Shown one piece after another: positions 29,801 to 37,575 of a stretch of 64,000 nucleotides of DNA (the first letter of the stretch is position 1; each line of letters starts with the position of its first letter). The position numbers and the translations under genes were made by a program. The DNA lies in assembly GCF_026000115.1 (NCBI RefSeq), contig NZ_AP026867.1, positions 2,015,501 to 2,079,500 of the forward strand, given 5' to 3'. The stretch is from Aureispira anguillae. Lineage in GTDB: Bacteria > Bacteroidota > Bacteroidia > Chitinophagales > Saprospiraceae. The notes below the pieces were generated by a model. The model was given only the letters and a program-made list of their open reading frames with translations, did no database searches and had not been told where the DNA came from.

Positions 29801-30030
29801 TGAGCCGTCTGTGCAGAATTGTTGTTGTCTTTTTTTATGGTTGCGTAGAGCTTTTGCGTTTCTTCTAAAGCAGACTTGGTTAAACCATCATATTCTAATT
29901 GGTTGATGGCTTCCCAAGATTTGGGATAATTGTTCATTGTTCTTTCATTTGGTTCTTGTGCAAAGAGGTTAACCGTTATGGTAACTGCAAATAGGAGTGT
30001 TAAGATTCCCCAATGTTTAAATTTTTGCAT
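23839..30030 (-). CDS. Giant alpha-2-macroglobulin-like protein, copy 1
   Basis: This 2063-residue protein has a signal peptide (about 1-25, ending NLFAQ). About 25-390 is a helical, repeat-like N-terminal region. MG-type beta-domains follow, with an MG2-like signature (FLDRAIYRPGQTIHFKGLVLN) near 610. A low-complexity Ala/Glu linker lies at about 1215-1265. From about 1268 comes the A2M core (VQVRTNLNETVFFYPDL), then the thioester domain with CTEQ at Cys1513 (YPYECTEQIFSRYYA), equivalent to the CxEQ thioester. Macroglobulins trap attacking proteases by conformational change and covalent capture. No PBP1C gene is adjacent, unlike enterobacterial yfhM. The gene is last in a probable four-gene operon and shares a nearly identical 3' half with its neighbour. 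Confidence 0.92.
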   Translation of the reverse strand: MQKFKHWGILTLLFAVTITVNLFAQEPNERTMNNYPKSWEAINQLEYDGLTKSALEETQKLYATIKKDNNNSAQTAQLIKALLFINKYQAKLEEDGLVKAIDRFQKEAETAVSPIKPILQSMVAEMYNNYLHQHLYKFQDRTQTEDFKQEDIRTWDVSKITAKSFELYHSSIQFSDTKTIDIKNFDAITYNASNVEGLRPTLFDFLVHRALDFFESEKYYLSQPAFKFYLDSKDYFADAQTFIAQELTAKDSLATEFQSLRLYQEATAFHLQDQDPSALVDLELRRLQYVFNKSILADKNLLYLQRLEALHTQYKEHEVAAEIAHKIAIYYNDQGNKYQPSPTDQYRWDIKKAYEICETAIKKHPKSYGASHCKALMQSIQHKDISLTVEKINPIDQPILSLLSYKNLDKIYFKAIPVTRNQYETFHEKYGKKKTAYLNRLTSTYKWSLNLKNEGDYQAHSIEFEIPKLPNGHYIIVASANSEFSYHKNGIAYSSFFVSNMSMVNRHHQGVLECFVNHRSTGQPLHGVKADFYISKYNSLLRRYETVKSHSTTSDENGFIQGLSSKNKSNNYNHSYLIKLSRKGDILFLDDSYYNYESSVPSQQQQTHFFLDRAIYRPGQTIHFKGLVLNQMSDGKNPKIVPNQKRHITFYDANGQKVTDMEVMTNEYGSYHGFFTAPLGGLLGQMYIRDNQSGSTKYFRVEEYKRPKFEVIPLPVKESFKINDLVTVKGHAKAYAGNNIDGAKVQYRVVRQAHFPYWNWRWGWYIPFNRNQQEIAFGETTTNDKGEYQIEFKAIADRSIPKDKNPEFSYTVYATVTDITGETHSSQTNVRVGYIALDVNLNVPENVDKNQFKPFTIHSQNLNGEFEAAQGQIVIEQLKTPKLVYKTRFWSKPDYEHLDEASFKKKFPAYAFKHEDEIDHWEVNKKVLTIDFDTKKSKELVLKPIKKWKQGRYRITLTTKDKYGSPIEIRKSFTIYSNKEKATPLNNALFIAQESFYNISPNTTVQLDIGSHNKAAYLLYELEYDNQIIYKKWLQPKGRTQIEVPIEEKHRGNLHFHLSSIQDGRFYSNGGTIYVPWSNKDLKIEYLTFRDKLYPGQKEEWKIKISGHKSDQVAAELLAGMYDASLDAFAANAWNFNVHPSSYRGLTLQGYNSFTQANSDLLQDGWNPYLHGWSRTYPNFNWHGFSFYEYHYLSEVVSTSSMSGGSRRFKAGRQLRAKKMAAPVSANRATEAAEEAEQSKAEASIVADFDGVADTVNKPVAPNQENDKAPEEDFGDVQVRTNLNETVFFYPDLMTDKEGNIIISFTMNEALTKWKFMLFGHTKDLATVSETKEVVTQKDLMVMPNPPRFFREKDEIFFTAKVSNLTEKDMKGQAKLQLFDAISMQPIDAQFGNTNATLPFEAKAGQSAPLAWKLNVPDGWTTAIVHRVVAKAGDFSDGEEAALPVLTNRMLVTETQPLPIRGNQTKDFTFKRMAEVTKSSSMKHHKLTLEFTQNPAWYAIQSLPYLMEYPYECTEQIFSRYYANSLASDVANSHPKVKRVFDQWKTIDTDALKSNLSKNQELKYALLEETPWVLAAQSEAVQKKNIGVLFDLNRMGNELAKARDKMADRQLANGGFSWMPGGRDSWYISQYIVEGMGHLNQLGVKDIKGDPKMANMIRRAVNYIDVELARHYQELLKWAKRSKNEKEYLERDHLNQMVIHYFYARTFFLDQKINNPTTLKAIQYYEGQALKYWRNKSMYMQGLLALGFHRKGTDLETPKKIVAAAKENALNHEELGMYWKYPSGYFWYQLPIETHALMIEVFEVVAKDAKAVEDLKVWLLKAKQTTHWKTTKATAAASYALLMTGNNWLLDDQEIEITMGGKKLDQSKIKKEAGTGYFKTSWQANEITNDMANITVKNPNNVVAWGALYWQYFEDLDKITHFKETPLKLNKKLFKQINTDRGPVLKPIEKETLEPGDLIKVRIELTVDRAMEYVHMKDMRAAGLEPTNVLSQYKYQGGLGYYESTRDASTNFFFGYLAKGTYVFEYPLRVNHKGDFSNGITTIQCMYAPEFTAHSEGIRLSIQ
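23851..26228 (-). repeat. 2.38-kb near-identical direct repeat, copy 1
   Basis: This stretch aligns without gaps to 30153-32530 (constant offset 6302). By hand I count about 30 differences, nearly all transitions and mostly silent, or about 98.7% identity. It covers the A2M core, thioester and receptor-like domains of the first macroglobulin gene. Confidence 0.93.
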
Positions 30031-30087
30031 AATTATGTATTTAATTGTTGGGTAGAATTTGTTGCGGATTTTTTAATCCTATATAAA

Positions 30088-30133
30088 TTAGCAACTAAAA
30101 GGTACAGCAATTGCCGAACCTCCTAGTTGCTAA
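30088..30133 (-). terminator. Hairpin between the two macroglobulin genes
   Basis: TTAGCAACTA (30088-30097) pairs perfectly with TAGTTGCTAA (30124-30133), with a further AGGT/ACCT pair inside. It lies just past the upstream copy's stop. No long T-tract follows on the minus strand, so it may attenuate transcription or protect the transcript rather than terminate fully. Confidence 0.5.
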
Positions 30134-30140
30134 ATAAACT

Positions 30141-33100
30141 TTATTGGACAGTCAAACGAATGCCTTCCGAATGTGCCGTAAATTCAGGGGCATACATGCA
30201 TTGAATGGTGGTAGTACCATTGGAGAAATCGCCCTTGTGGTTGACTCTCAACGGATATTCAAAAACGTAAGTGCCTTTGGCTAAATAACCAAAGAAGAAA
30301 TTGGTAGAAGCATCTCTGGTGCTTTCGTAATAACCGAGTCCTCCTTGATATTTGTATTGACTCAATACATTGGTCGGTTCCAATCCAGCGGCACGCATAT
30401 CCTTCATGTGTACATATTCCATGGCACGATCTACGGTTAATTCAATACGTACTTTGATCAAATCGCCAGGCTCCAAGGTTTCTTTTTCAATGGGTTTAAG
30501 AACAGGACCTCTGTCGGTATTGATTTGTTTGAAGAGTTTTTTATTGAGTTTAAGCGGTGTTTCCTTGAAGTGGGTAATTTTGTCCAAATCTTCAAAATAT
30601 TGCCAATACAAGGCACCCCAAGCAACGACATTATTAGGATTTTTGACGGTAATGTTAGCCATGTCATTGGTAATTTCATTGGCTTGCCAAGAAGTTTTGA
30701 AATAGCCCGTACCTGCTTCTTTTTTGATTTTGGATTGATCCAATTTTTTGCCCCCCATGGTAATTTCAATCTCTTGATCGTCCAAGAGCCAGTTGTCACC
30801 CGTCATCAATAAGGCATAAGAAGCCGCCGCTGTAGCCTTAGTGGTTTTCCAATGAGTGGTTTGCTTGGCTTTTAGTAACCAAACTTTGAGATCTTCAACG
30901 GCTTTAGCATCTTTTGCCACAACTTCAAAAACCTCAATCATCAAAGCGTGGGTTTCGATGGGCAATTGATACCAAAAGTAGCCAGAAGGGTACTTCCAAT
31001 ACATGCCGAGTTCTTCATGGTTGAGGGCATTTTCTTTAGCAGCAGCGACAATTTTCTTAGGTGTTTCTAAATCGGTTCCTTTTCGATGGAAACCAAGTGC
31101 CAAAAGCCCTTGCATGTACATGGACTTATTTCTCCAGTATTTAAGGGCTTGCCCTTCGTAATATTGGATGGCTTTGAGGGTGGTAGGATTATTGATTTTT
31201 TGATCCAAAAAGAAAGTTCTCGCATAGAAATAGTGAATGACCATTTGATCGAGATGATCTCTTTCGAGGTATTCTTTCTCGTTTTTGCTGCGTTTTGCCC
31301 ATTTAAGGAGCTCTTGATAATGGCGAGCCAACTCCACATCAATATAATTAACGGCTCGACGAATCATATTCGCCATTTTAGGGTCGCCTTTGATGTCTTT
31401 AACGCCCAGTTGATTAAGATGCCCCATTCCCTCTACAATGTATTGAGAAATATACCAACTGTCCCTACCGCCAGGCATCCAACTAAAACCACCATTCGCC
31501 AATTGACGATCTGCCATTTTATCCCTAGCTTTTGCCAATTCATTGCCCATGCGATTGAGGTCAAACAAGACGCCAATATTTTTCTTTTGGACTGCTTCAC
31601 TTTGAGCCGCTAAGACCCAAGGCGTTTCTTCCAATAAGGCATATTTGAGTTCTTGGTTTTTGGACAAATTGCTCTTTAAGGCATCGGTATCAATGGTTTT
31701 CCACTGGTCAAAAACTCGTTTAACCTTAGGATGCGAATTGGCAACATCAGAAGCCAGACTATTGGCGTAGTATCGAGAGAAAATTTGCTCTGTACATTCA
31801 TAAGGATACTCCATCAAATAGGGCAGCGATTGGATGGCATACCAAGCAGGATTTTGAGTAAACTCTAAGGTGAGTTTATGATGTTTCATAGAGCTAGACT
31901 TGGTCACTTCAGCCATGCGTTTGAAGGTAAAATCCTTGGTTTGATTTCCTCGAATGGGCAAGGGCTGTGTTTCAGTAACGAGCATACGATTGGTTAAGAC
32001 AGGCAAAGCAGCTTCTTCACCATCTGAAAAATCACCAGCTTTGGCAACCACTCGATGAACGATAGCAGTGGTCCATCCATCGGGGACATTAAGCTTCCAA
32101 GCCAAAGGCGCAGATTGCCCTGCTTTTGCCTCAAAGGGCAAGGTTGCATTCGTATTTCCAAATTGAGCATCAATGGGCTGCATAGAAATGGCATCAAAGA
32201 GTTGGAGTTTGGCTTGCCCCTTCATATCTTTTTCGGTAAGATTACTCACCTTAGCGGTAAAGAAAATTTCATCTTTTTCTCTAAAGAAGCGAGGAGGGTT
32301 AGGCATCACCATTAGATCTTTTTGGGTAACAACTTCTTTTGTTTCACTAACAGTAGCAAGGTCTTTGGTATGCCCAAAAAGCATGAACTTCCATTTAGTA
32401 AGTGCCTCATTCATGGTAAAAGAGATAATGATATTACCCTCTTTATCGGTCATTAAATCAGGATAAAAGAAAACCGTTTCATTTAGATTGGTACGTACTT
32501 GTACATCGCCAAAATCTTCTTCGGGTGCTTCAGCATCAGTAGAAGTAACGGCATTAGCTAAATGCGAATGTGGTTCATGAATTTCATCTTCTAGCACCTC
32601 TATTTCTTCCTCCATCTCTGGTTGAGGGGCAGGTGCTCCATCTGCTGATCTTATGGCACTCTTCCGTTCGGAATAAGAATAAGACACTGCGTCATTGATC
32701 CCACCATCAGCATAATCCCATTCATAGAAAGAAAAACCATTCCAATTGAATGTTTTGTAGATTCTAGATGGAGTGCCGCTATACTCATTCCAATTTTGTC
32801 CCAATAGAATAGAAGCTACTGCTGTGAAACTGCGATTGCTTTGGAGATGCATAGATCTATAGCTGTTTGGATAAAGATTGAGTCCCCAAGCATTAGCCGC
32901 AAAGGCATCTAAAGAAGCATCGTACATGCCTGCCAAAAGTTCTGCAGCAATTTTATCCCCTTTATGCCCAGAAATTTTAATTTTCCATTCCTCTTTTTGC
33001 CCAGGATATAACTTATCACGGAAGGTAAGATATTCTACCTTCAAATCTTTGTTTGACCAAGGAACATGAACCGTGCCGCCAGATTGGTAAATTCTATTGT

Positions 33101-36100
33101 TTTGTGTGCTGACCAAATGAAAGTGAATGTTACCACGGTGTTTTTCTTCTATCGGGATGGTTACATTCGTTCTACCATTAGGTTGAATCCATTCGCTTTG
33201 GACAATTTTGTTATCGTGTTCTAACTCATAAAGTACATAAGCTGCTTTGTTGTGTGCACCAAAATTAAGGGTTACCGAGCTGTTTGGTTCTATTTGGTAA
33301 AACTGATCTTGAGCTAGAAAAAGACCATTGTTAATTGGAGTAACTTTTTCTTTTGGGCTATAAATGGTAAAGAACTTGATAAGTTCAATTGCAGCTCCAT
33401 ATTTATCCTTGGTATTAAGGGTTAATTTGTACGTCCCTTGTGGCCATTTATTAATATTTTTGATGTTTAATTCTTTCGAATTTTTAGTGTCAAAACTTGT
33501 ATTTAAAACTTCTTTAACAACCGACCAGTGGGAGGGCTCATCTTCATTTTGGTAAGCATAGTTTGGGAATTTTTCTTTGAATTGTTCTGCCGTCATATTA
33601 TAATAATCAGGCTTGGCCCAAAAGCGTTTATTGTAAACCGTTTGGGGTGTTTTTAGCTGTTCGATGCGGATATTTCCTTGAGCAGCCTCAAACTCACCAT
33701 TTAGATTTTTGCTATGAATTGTAAAGGGTTTAAATTGATTTTTATTAACATTTTTAGGAACATTTAGGCTAAGATCTAAGGCAATATAGCCCACTCGAAT
33801 ATTGGTTTGTTTGCTATGTGTTTCGCCTGTAATGTCGGTAACGGTGGCATAAACTGTATAACTAAATTCAGGGTTTTTATCTTTGGGAATAGAGCGATCA
33901 GGAATGGCTTTGAATGCAATTTCGTATTCTCCTTTGTCGTTGGTAGTCGTTTCTCCAAAGGCAATTTCTTGTAGGTCTCTATCAAAAGGAATGTACCAAC
34001 CCCAGCGCCAATTCCAATAGGGGAAATGGGCTTGTCGAACAACTCTATACTGAACCTTTGCGCCATCGATATTATTTCCTGCATAAGCTTTTGCATGCCC
34101 TTTAATCTTAACGAGGTCATCAATTTTGAAAGACTCTTTAACAGGGAGTGGAATCACCTCAAATTTGGGGCGTTTGTATTCTTCTACTCGAAAATATCTG
34201 TTGCTACTATTGTGTTCATCTAGAATATGCATTTGCCCTGTTAAACCACTTGAAGGAGCTACAAAAGAACCGTGGAATGTGCCATATTCATTAGTGGTGA
34301 CGGAGACTCTTGCTATTTCTTGATAATTTGCATCATAAAAAACAACAGCACGCTTAGAATTGGGGACGATTTTTGGGTTTTTGCCATCGCTCATTTTATT
34401 TAAGACCAAGCCCTTAAAGTAAATCGTTTGTCCTGGTCTATAAATCCCTCTATCTAAAAAGAAGCTGGTCGATTCTAGTTCATAAGCAGGAGATTGAGGA
34501 CTACTATTATAATAAGCATCATCTAAAAACAAGACATCATCACCATGGGTTAATTTAATAAAAAAAGAACGACGATTAGAAGAGGTATACGTCTTGAAAT
34601 TGATGGATTTAAAATAGCCCTTTTCATTACTAATCGAAGTATCTTCTGTTTTGATGGTCTCATAGCGGCGCAATAAGCTATTGTATTTCGAATAATAATA
34701 TTCTACCTTGACATTAGGGAGTGGTTTCCCCGTTGTTCGATCCGTTAGATAAAACTCTTCATAGCCAAGGGGATTGCGTCGATTGCTAAAACTAATATTA
34801 GAAACAAAAAACAAGCGTTCAGCAATGCCATTTTTTTGATAGGTAAATTTTTCATTGGCAGAAGCAGCAAGAATATAACGACCATTTTTAAGTTTTGGAA
34901 TCGAAAATTCTACGTTATGTTGCTGATAATCGCCCTCATCTTTTAGATCAACTGACCATTTGTAAGCACCAGAAAGGCTATTCAGATAGGCTATTCGTCC
35001 TGCACCATATTTACTAACAAAGGTATTGTATTGTGCTTTAGTAAGAGGAATAGCTTTGAAATAAACTTTTGAAATATTTTTGTAGCTAACGAGTCCTAAT
35101 GAAGGTTGCTGGATTGAACTTACTTTTTCGATGCTTAGGTGGAGGCTTTTACTTTCGATGCCCTTTAATAAGCTTTTACAATGCTGGGCACCATAAGATT
35201 TGGGATGCTGCTCAATGGCCGTTTTACAAATGTCATGAGCCTTTTTTATATCCCAGCGATATTGATCAGTTGGAGAAGGTTGGTATTTTATCCCTTGATT
35301 GTAATAATATGAGGCAATTTTGTGCGCTACTTCTGTAGCAGCAACCTGATTTTTATATTTTTTATGCAGTGCTTCTAATGCTTCTAAATAGAGTGCATCT
35401 TTATTGGTTAAGATAGAGTTGGTATGAACAAATTGTAAACGTTTCAGATCTAGATCAATTAGAGCAGTTGGATTTTTTAGATGAAATTTTAAGCCATCTT
35501 GAAACAATAAAAGTGCTTGAAATTTAGCAGATATACTGTCTCTAGCGACCAGTTTTCGTTGAGTAAACTTAGCAGCACTGGCAAAATCATCTTCTGAATC
35601 TAAGTAAAATTTATAAGCAGGTTTGGTCAAGTAATATTGGTCAGATATAGCAAAATCTAGGGCTCTGTGTAGCAAGAAGTCATAAAGTGTTGGTCGTAGC
35701 CCTTCTACATTGCTACCATTATAAGTAATTGCCTCAAAGGCATCAATGCTTATGTTTTTGGTATCTTCAAAGGTCAAACTGGCTTGATATAGCTGATAAG
35801 ATTGTTTGGTAATGCGACTAACATCCCAAGTGCGAATGTCTTCTTGTTGGAATTCTTCTGTAGTGGTTCTGTCTTGGAATTTATACAAGTGCTGTCTGAG
35901 GTAACGATCATACATTTCAGCAACCATAGATTGCAGGACAGGTTTGACTGGAGATTTTGCTTTTTTTACTTCTTCTTGAAACCTATAAATAGATTTGACT
36001 AAGCCATCTTCCTCTAAACGACCTTGATATTTGTTGATAAAAAGCAAGGCTTTGATAGATTGGCTGACATACGCCGTATTTTTTTTATCTGCTTTTATTT

Positions 36101-36275
36101 TATCGTACAGTTTTTCAGTTGCTTCTAAGGCAGATTTTGTTAAACCATCATACTCCAATTTGTTGATGGCTTTCCAGTCTTCTATGTAGTTGTTTGCTTT
36201 GGTTTGAGCAAATCCAGTGTGGGGTAAGCTGAGTAAAAATGCGATGAATAAAACCCAGTTGAATACTTTTTGCAT
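30141..36275 (-). CDS. Giant alpha-2-macroglobulin-like protein, copy 2
   Basis: A 2044-residue paralogue of the adjacent gene with the same layout: signal peptide (ending HTGFAQ), helical N-terminal region to about 390, MG domains with FLDRGIYRPGQTIYFKGLVLN near 610, and an acidic linker at about 1195-1245. The A2M core follows from about 1248 and the CTEQ thioester is at Cys1494. The N-terminal 1,200 residues are roughly 60-70% identical to copy 1 by eye. The last 790 differ at only about five residues. Highly conserved patches also occur around HFPYWNWRWGWYIPF and LYPGQKEEWKIKISGHK. The linker is unrelated between copies. It lies 110 bp upstream of copy 1 and 87 bp downstream of a lipoprotein gene, consistent with an operon. 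Confidence 0.92.
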   Translation of the reverse strand: MQKVFNWVLFIAFLLSLPHTGFAQTKANNYIEDWKAINKLEYDGLTKSALEATEKLYDKIKADKKNTAYVSQSIKALLFINKYQGRLEEDGLVKSIYRFQEEVKKAKSPVKPVLQSMVAEMYDRYLRQHLYKFQDRTTTEEFQQEDIRTWDVSRITKQSYQLYQASLTFEDTKNISIDAFEAITYNGSNVEGLRPTLYDFLLHRALDFAISDQYYLTKPAYKFYLDSEDDFASAAKFTQRKLVARDSISAKFQALLLFQDGLKFHLKNPTALIDLDLKRLQFVHTNSILTNKDALYLEALEALHKKYKNQVAATEVAHKIASYYYNQGIKYQPSPTDQYRWDIKKAHDICKTAIEQHPKSYGAQHCKSLLKGIESKSLHLSIEKVSSIQQPSLGLVSYKNISKVYFKAIPLTKAQYNTFVSKYGAGRIAYLNSLSGAYKWSVDLKDEGDYQQHNVEFSIPKLKNGRYILAASANEKFTYQKNGIAERLFFVSNISFSNRRNPLGYEEFYLTDRTTGKPLPNVKVEYYYSKYNSLLRRYETIKTEDTSISNEKGYFKSINFKTYTSSNRRSFFIKLTHGDDVLFLDDAYYNSSPQSPAYELESTSFFLDRGIYRPGQTIYFKGLVLNKMSDGKNPKIVPNSKRAVVFYDANYQEIARVSVTTNEYGTFHGSFVAPSSGLTGQMHILDEHNSSNRYFRVEEYKRPKFEVIPLPVKESFKIDDLVKIKGHAKAYAGNNIDGAKVQYRVVRQAHFPYWNWRWGWYIPFDRDLQEIAFGETTTNDKGEYEIAFKAIPDRSIPKDKNPEFSYTVYATVTDITGETHSKQTNIRVGYIALDLSLNVPKNVNKNQFKPFTIHSKNLNGEFEAAQGNIRIEQLKTPQTVYNKRFWAKPDYYNMTAEQFKEKFPNYAYQNEDEPSHWSVVKEVLNTSFDTKNSKELNIKNINKWPQGTYKLTLNTKDKYGAAIELIKFFTIYSPKEKVTPINNGLFLAQDQFYQIEPNSSVTLNFGAHNKAAYVLYELEHDNKIVQSEWIQPNGRTNVTIPIEEKHRGNIHFHLVSTQNNRIYQSGGTVHVPWSNKDLKVEYLTFRDKLYPGQKEEWKIKISGHKGDKIAAELLAGMYDASLDAFAANAWGLNLYPNSYRSMHLQSNRSFTAVASILLGQNWNEYSGTPSRIYKTFNWNGFSFYEWDYADGGINDAVSYSYSERKSAIRSADGAPAPQPEMEEEIEVLEDEIHEPHSHLANAVTSTDAEAPEEDFGDVQVRTNLNETVFFYPDLMTDKEGNIIISFTMNEALTKWKFMLFGHTKDLATVSETKEVVTQKDLMVMPNPPRFFREKDEIFFTAKVSNLTEKDMKGQAKLQLFDAISMQPIDAQFGNTNATLPFEAKAGQSAPLAWKLNVPDGWTTAIVHRVVAKAGDFSDGEEAALPVLTNRMLVTETQPLPIRGNQTKDFTFKRMAEVTKSSSMKHHKLTLEFTQNPAWYAIQSLPYLMEYPYECTEQIFSRYYANSLASDVANSHPKVKRVFDQWKTIDTDALKSNLSKNQELKYALLEETPWVLAAQSEAVQKKNIGVLFDLNRMGNELAKARDKMADRQLANGGFSWMPGGRDSWYISQYIVEGMGHLNQLGVKDIKGDPKMANMIRRAVNYIDVELARHYQELLKWAKRSKNEKEYLERDHLDQMVIHYFYARTFFLDQKINNPTTLKAIQYYEGQALKYWRNKSMYMQGLLALGFHRKGTDLETPKKIVAAAKENALNHEELGMYWKYPSGYFWYQLPIETHALMIEVFEVVAKDAKAVEDLKVWLLKAKQTTHWKTTKATAAASYALLMTGDNWLLDDQEIEITMGGKKLDQSKIKKEAGTGYFKTSWQANEITNDMANITVKNPNNVVAWGALYWQYFEDLDKITHFKETPLKLNKKLFKQINTDRGPVLKPIEKETLEPGDLIKVRIELTVDRAMEYVHMKDMRAAGLEPTNVLSQYKYQGGLGYYESTRDASTNFFFGYLAKGTYVFEYPLRVNHKGDFSNGTTTIQCMYAPEFTAHSEGIRLTVQ
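30153..32530 (-). repeat. 2.38-kb near-identical direct repeat, copy 2
   Basis: Partner of 23851-26228. Identity stops abruptly at 32530, where the linker codons begin, and within the last few codons at the other end. The downstream spacers are unrelated, so the homogenised tract is confined to the coding region. Confidence 0.93.
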
Positions 36276-36362
36276 ATTTGAGTTGGTTTTTTAGGCTCTA
36301 TTAGTAAAAGCCTAGTTGGTATGATATGACATTTGGTACAAGGAATTTAGGGTTGTCTAATT

Positions 36363-36917
36363 TTATAGGTTCTTAAGGAAGCCCGCAGCTTCTATCAAGT
36401 GGTATTTGTTATTCCAATAAATCACTTGGATTTCATAACTGTAGTTCTGTTGTTCTCCATTGTTGATGCGAATTTTGTACGTCTGAAGCATTGCAGGAGA
36501 ACCTTCGGCGTAAGGCTGTTCATTGACTAGTTCTAAACCAGTCGTTTTGAAAGCAGCTTTGTTAACGGTCAATTGCTTGGGCAATCCAGCAGTAAAAAAA
36601 GCATTGATTCGCTGTTTTTTTGCCATTTGGTCAACGCTAAATTTCCGTTTCCCTTCTTCGGTAGATAGATAAGCTTTTGTTCTGTTCGCATCTTCTCCTT
36701 TTGCATGGATTAATAAATCGAACAATAGCGTTTTGTTATCCAGTAAATGAAGCATTTTTTCCTCTTCCTGCTGCTTGATGCTTTCTATAATTTCGTAGGA
36801 TAGTTGATCCATAGAATCAAAGGCAACATACTTTTCGCCGTTATAATTGGGGTCACTACAAGCATTAAAAAAAATTAAAAAAAGAACGAGAGTAACTATT
36901 TTTGATGTGGTGGTCAT
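36363..36917 (-). CDS. Lipoprotein of unknown function
   Basis: A 184-residue protein with a lipoprotein signal ending in LIFFNACSD (lipobox cysteine at residue 20). It is therefore probably anchored in the inner or outer membrane facing the periplasm or exterior. The N-terminal half is helical and acidic (SIKQQEEEKMLHLLDNKT); the C-terminal half is beta-rich (YEIQVIYWNNKYHLIEAAG). I do not recognise a family. It sits 87 bp upstream of the second macroglobulin gene and 49 bp downstream of another lipoprotein gene, all on the minus strand. A role linked to the macroglobulins is possible but inferred only from position. Confidence 0.7.
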   Translation of the reverse strand: MTTTSKIVTLVLFLIFFNACSDPNYNGEKYVAFDSMDQLSYEIIESIKQQEEEKMLHLLDNKTLLFDLLIHAKGEDANRTKAYLSTEEGKRKFSVDQMAKKQRINAFFTAGLPKQLTVNKAAFKTTGLELVNEQPYAEGSPAMLQTYKIRINNGEQQNYSYEIQVIYWNNKYHLIEAAGFLKNL

Positions 36918-36966
36918 TTTAGTTTTGGTGTGTTTAAATGTATTAAAAATCTACTGAGCTATAATA

Positions 36967-37455
36967 TTAAAGTTGTTGTAATAAGAAATTATTATCAGCT
37001 TGAAGGCTAATGGTGAACGTCCCTCTTTTGTGGTTTTTGAATTGAACTGGATTGGTACAAAATCCACTTTGCGTTGCCGATTCGATAAATATATTAATTT
37101 CTGTTTTGTTATTCAATGTATAAGTCCCTTTAATCGTCGTAAAACAGTCATTGCCACAAGGAGCAGAATAATATCCTTGAAAAGAGCCGTCTTCTTTGAA
37201 GGTAACAAAGTGACCAAATGCATGTTTTTGAGATTGATCTACAGACTTGAGTTCATAGGTGCTCTGATCTTTTTCAAAGAAAATAGGACGATTAACTCGC
37301 CAACGGGTATTCAATAAAGAAAAATCAGCTGCGGTTAGCTTTGTATTACTTGTTGACTCAGCAGTAGAAACGGTTTTAGTTGCTGTTGGCTGAGGAGAAT
37401 GGCAACTTACCAATAAGGAAGTTGTTGTCAGGATTAAAAAAAATAAGCTCTTCAT
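36967..37455 (-). CDS. Lipocalin/META-like lipoprotein
   Basis: A 162-residue protein with a lipobox (LLVSCHS, Cys18) and a short Thr/Ser-rich linker. A beta-rich domain follows, opening with LLNTRWRVNRPIFF and containing GHFVTFKEDGSFQGYYS and IKGTYTLNNKTEINIFIES. The order of a tryptophan-containing first strand and a G-x-Y-x-x-x-x-x-x-I strand resembles META or lipocalin-like domains of Bacteroidota. Four cysteines (PCGNDC, SGFC and the lipid-anchored one) could form a disulfide. It is the first gene of the probable operon leading into the two macroglobulin genes. Confidence 0.65.
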   Translation of the reverse strand: MKSLFFLILTTTSLLVSCHSPQPTATKTVSTAESTSNTKLTAADFSLLNTRWRVNRPIFFEKDQSTYELKSVDQSQKHAFGHFVTFKEDGSFQGYYSAPCGNDCFTTIKGTYTLNNKTEINIFIESATQSGFCTNPVQFKNHKRGTFTISLQADNNFLLQQL

Positions 37456-37483
37456 TTGTGGTGGATTGATGTTGAAATGTTAT

Positions 37484-37516
37484 AAAAAAAGCCAAAAAGC
37501 GCAAGGCTCTTTGGCT
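37484..37516 (-). terminator. Rho-independent terminator of the LVIVD gene
   Basis: On the minus strand AGCCAAA (37510-37516) pairs with TTTGGCT (37490-37496), followed by TTTTTT (37484-37490 as A on plus). It lies about 60 bp downstream of the stop at 37576 and separates that gene from the lipoprotein/macroglobulin operon. Confidence 0.75.
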
Positions 37517-37575
37517 GTATAGATGTCGGTTTATTTTTTTTTGGTGTGTATGAAAAAAGAATTCTAACTGTTGCC

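Noticed and set aside
30141-36275. The macroglobulin pair as an assembly artefact
   Set aside because: About 30 scattered differences, distinct flanking spacers and diverged 5' halves argue for two real copies. Read-level confirmation is still suggested in the findings.
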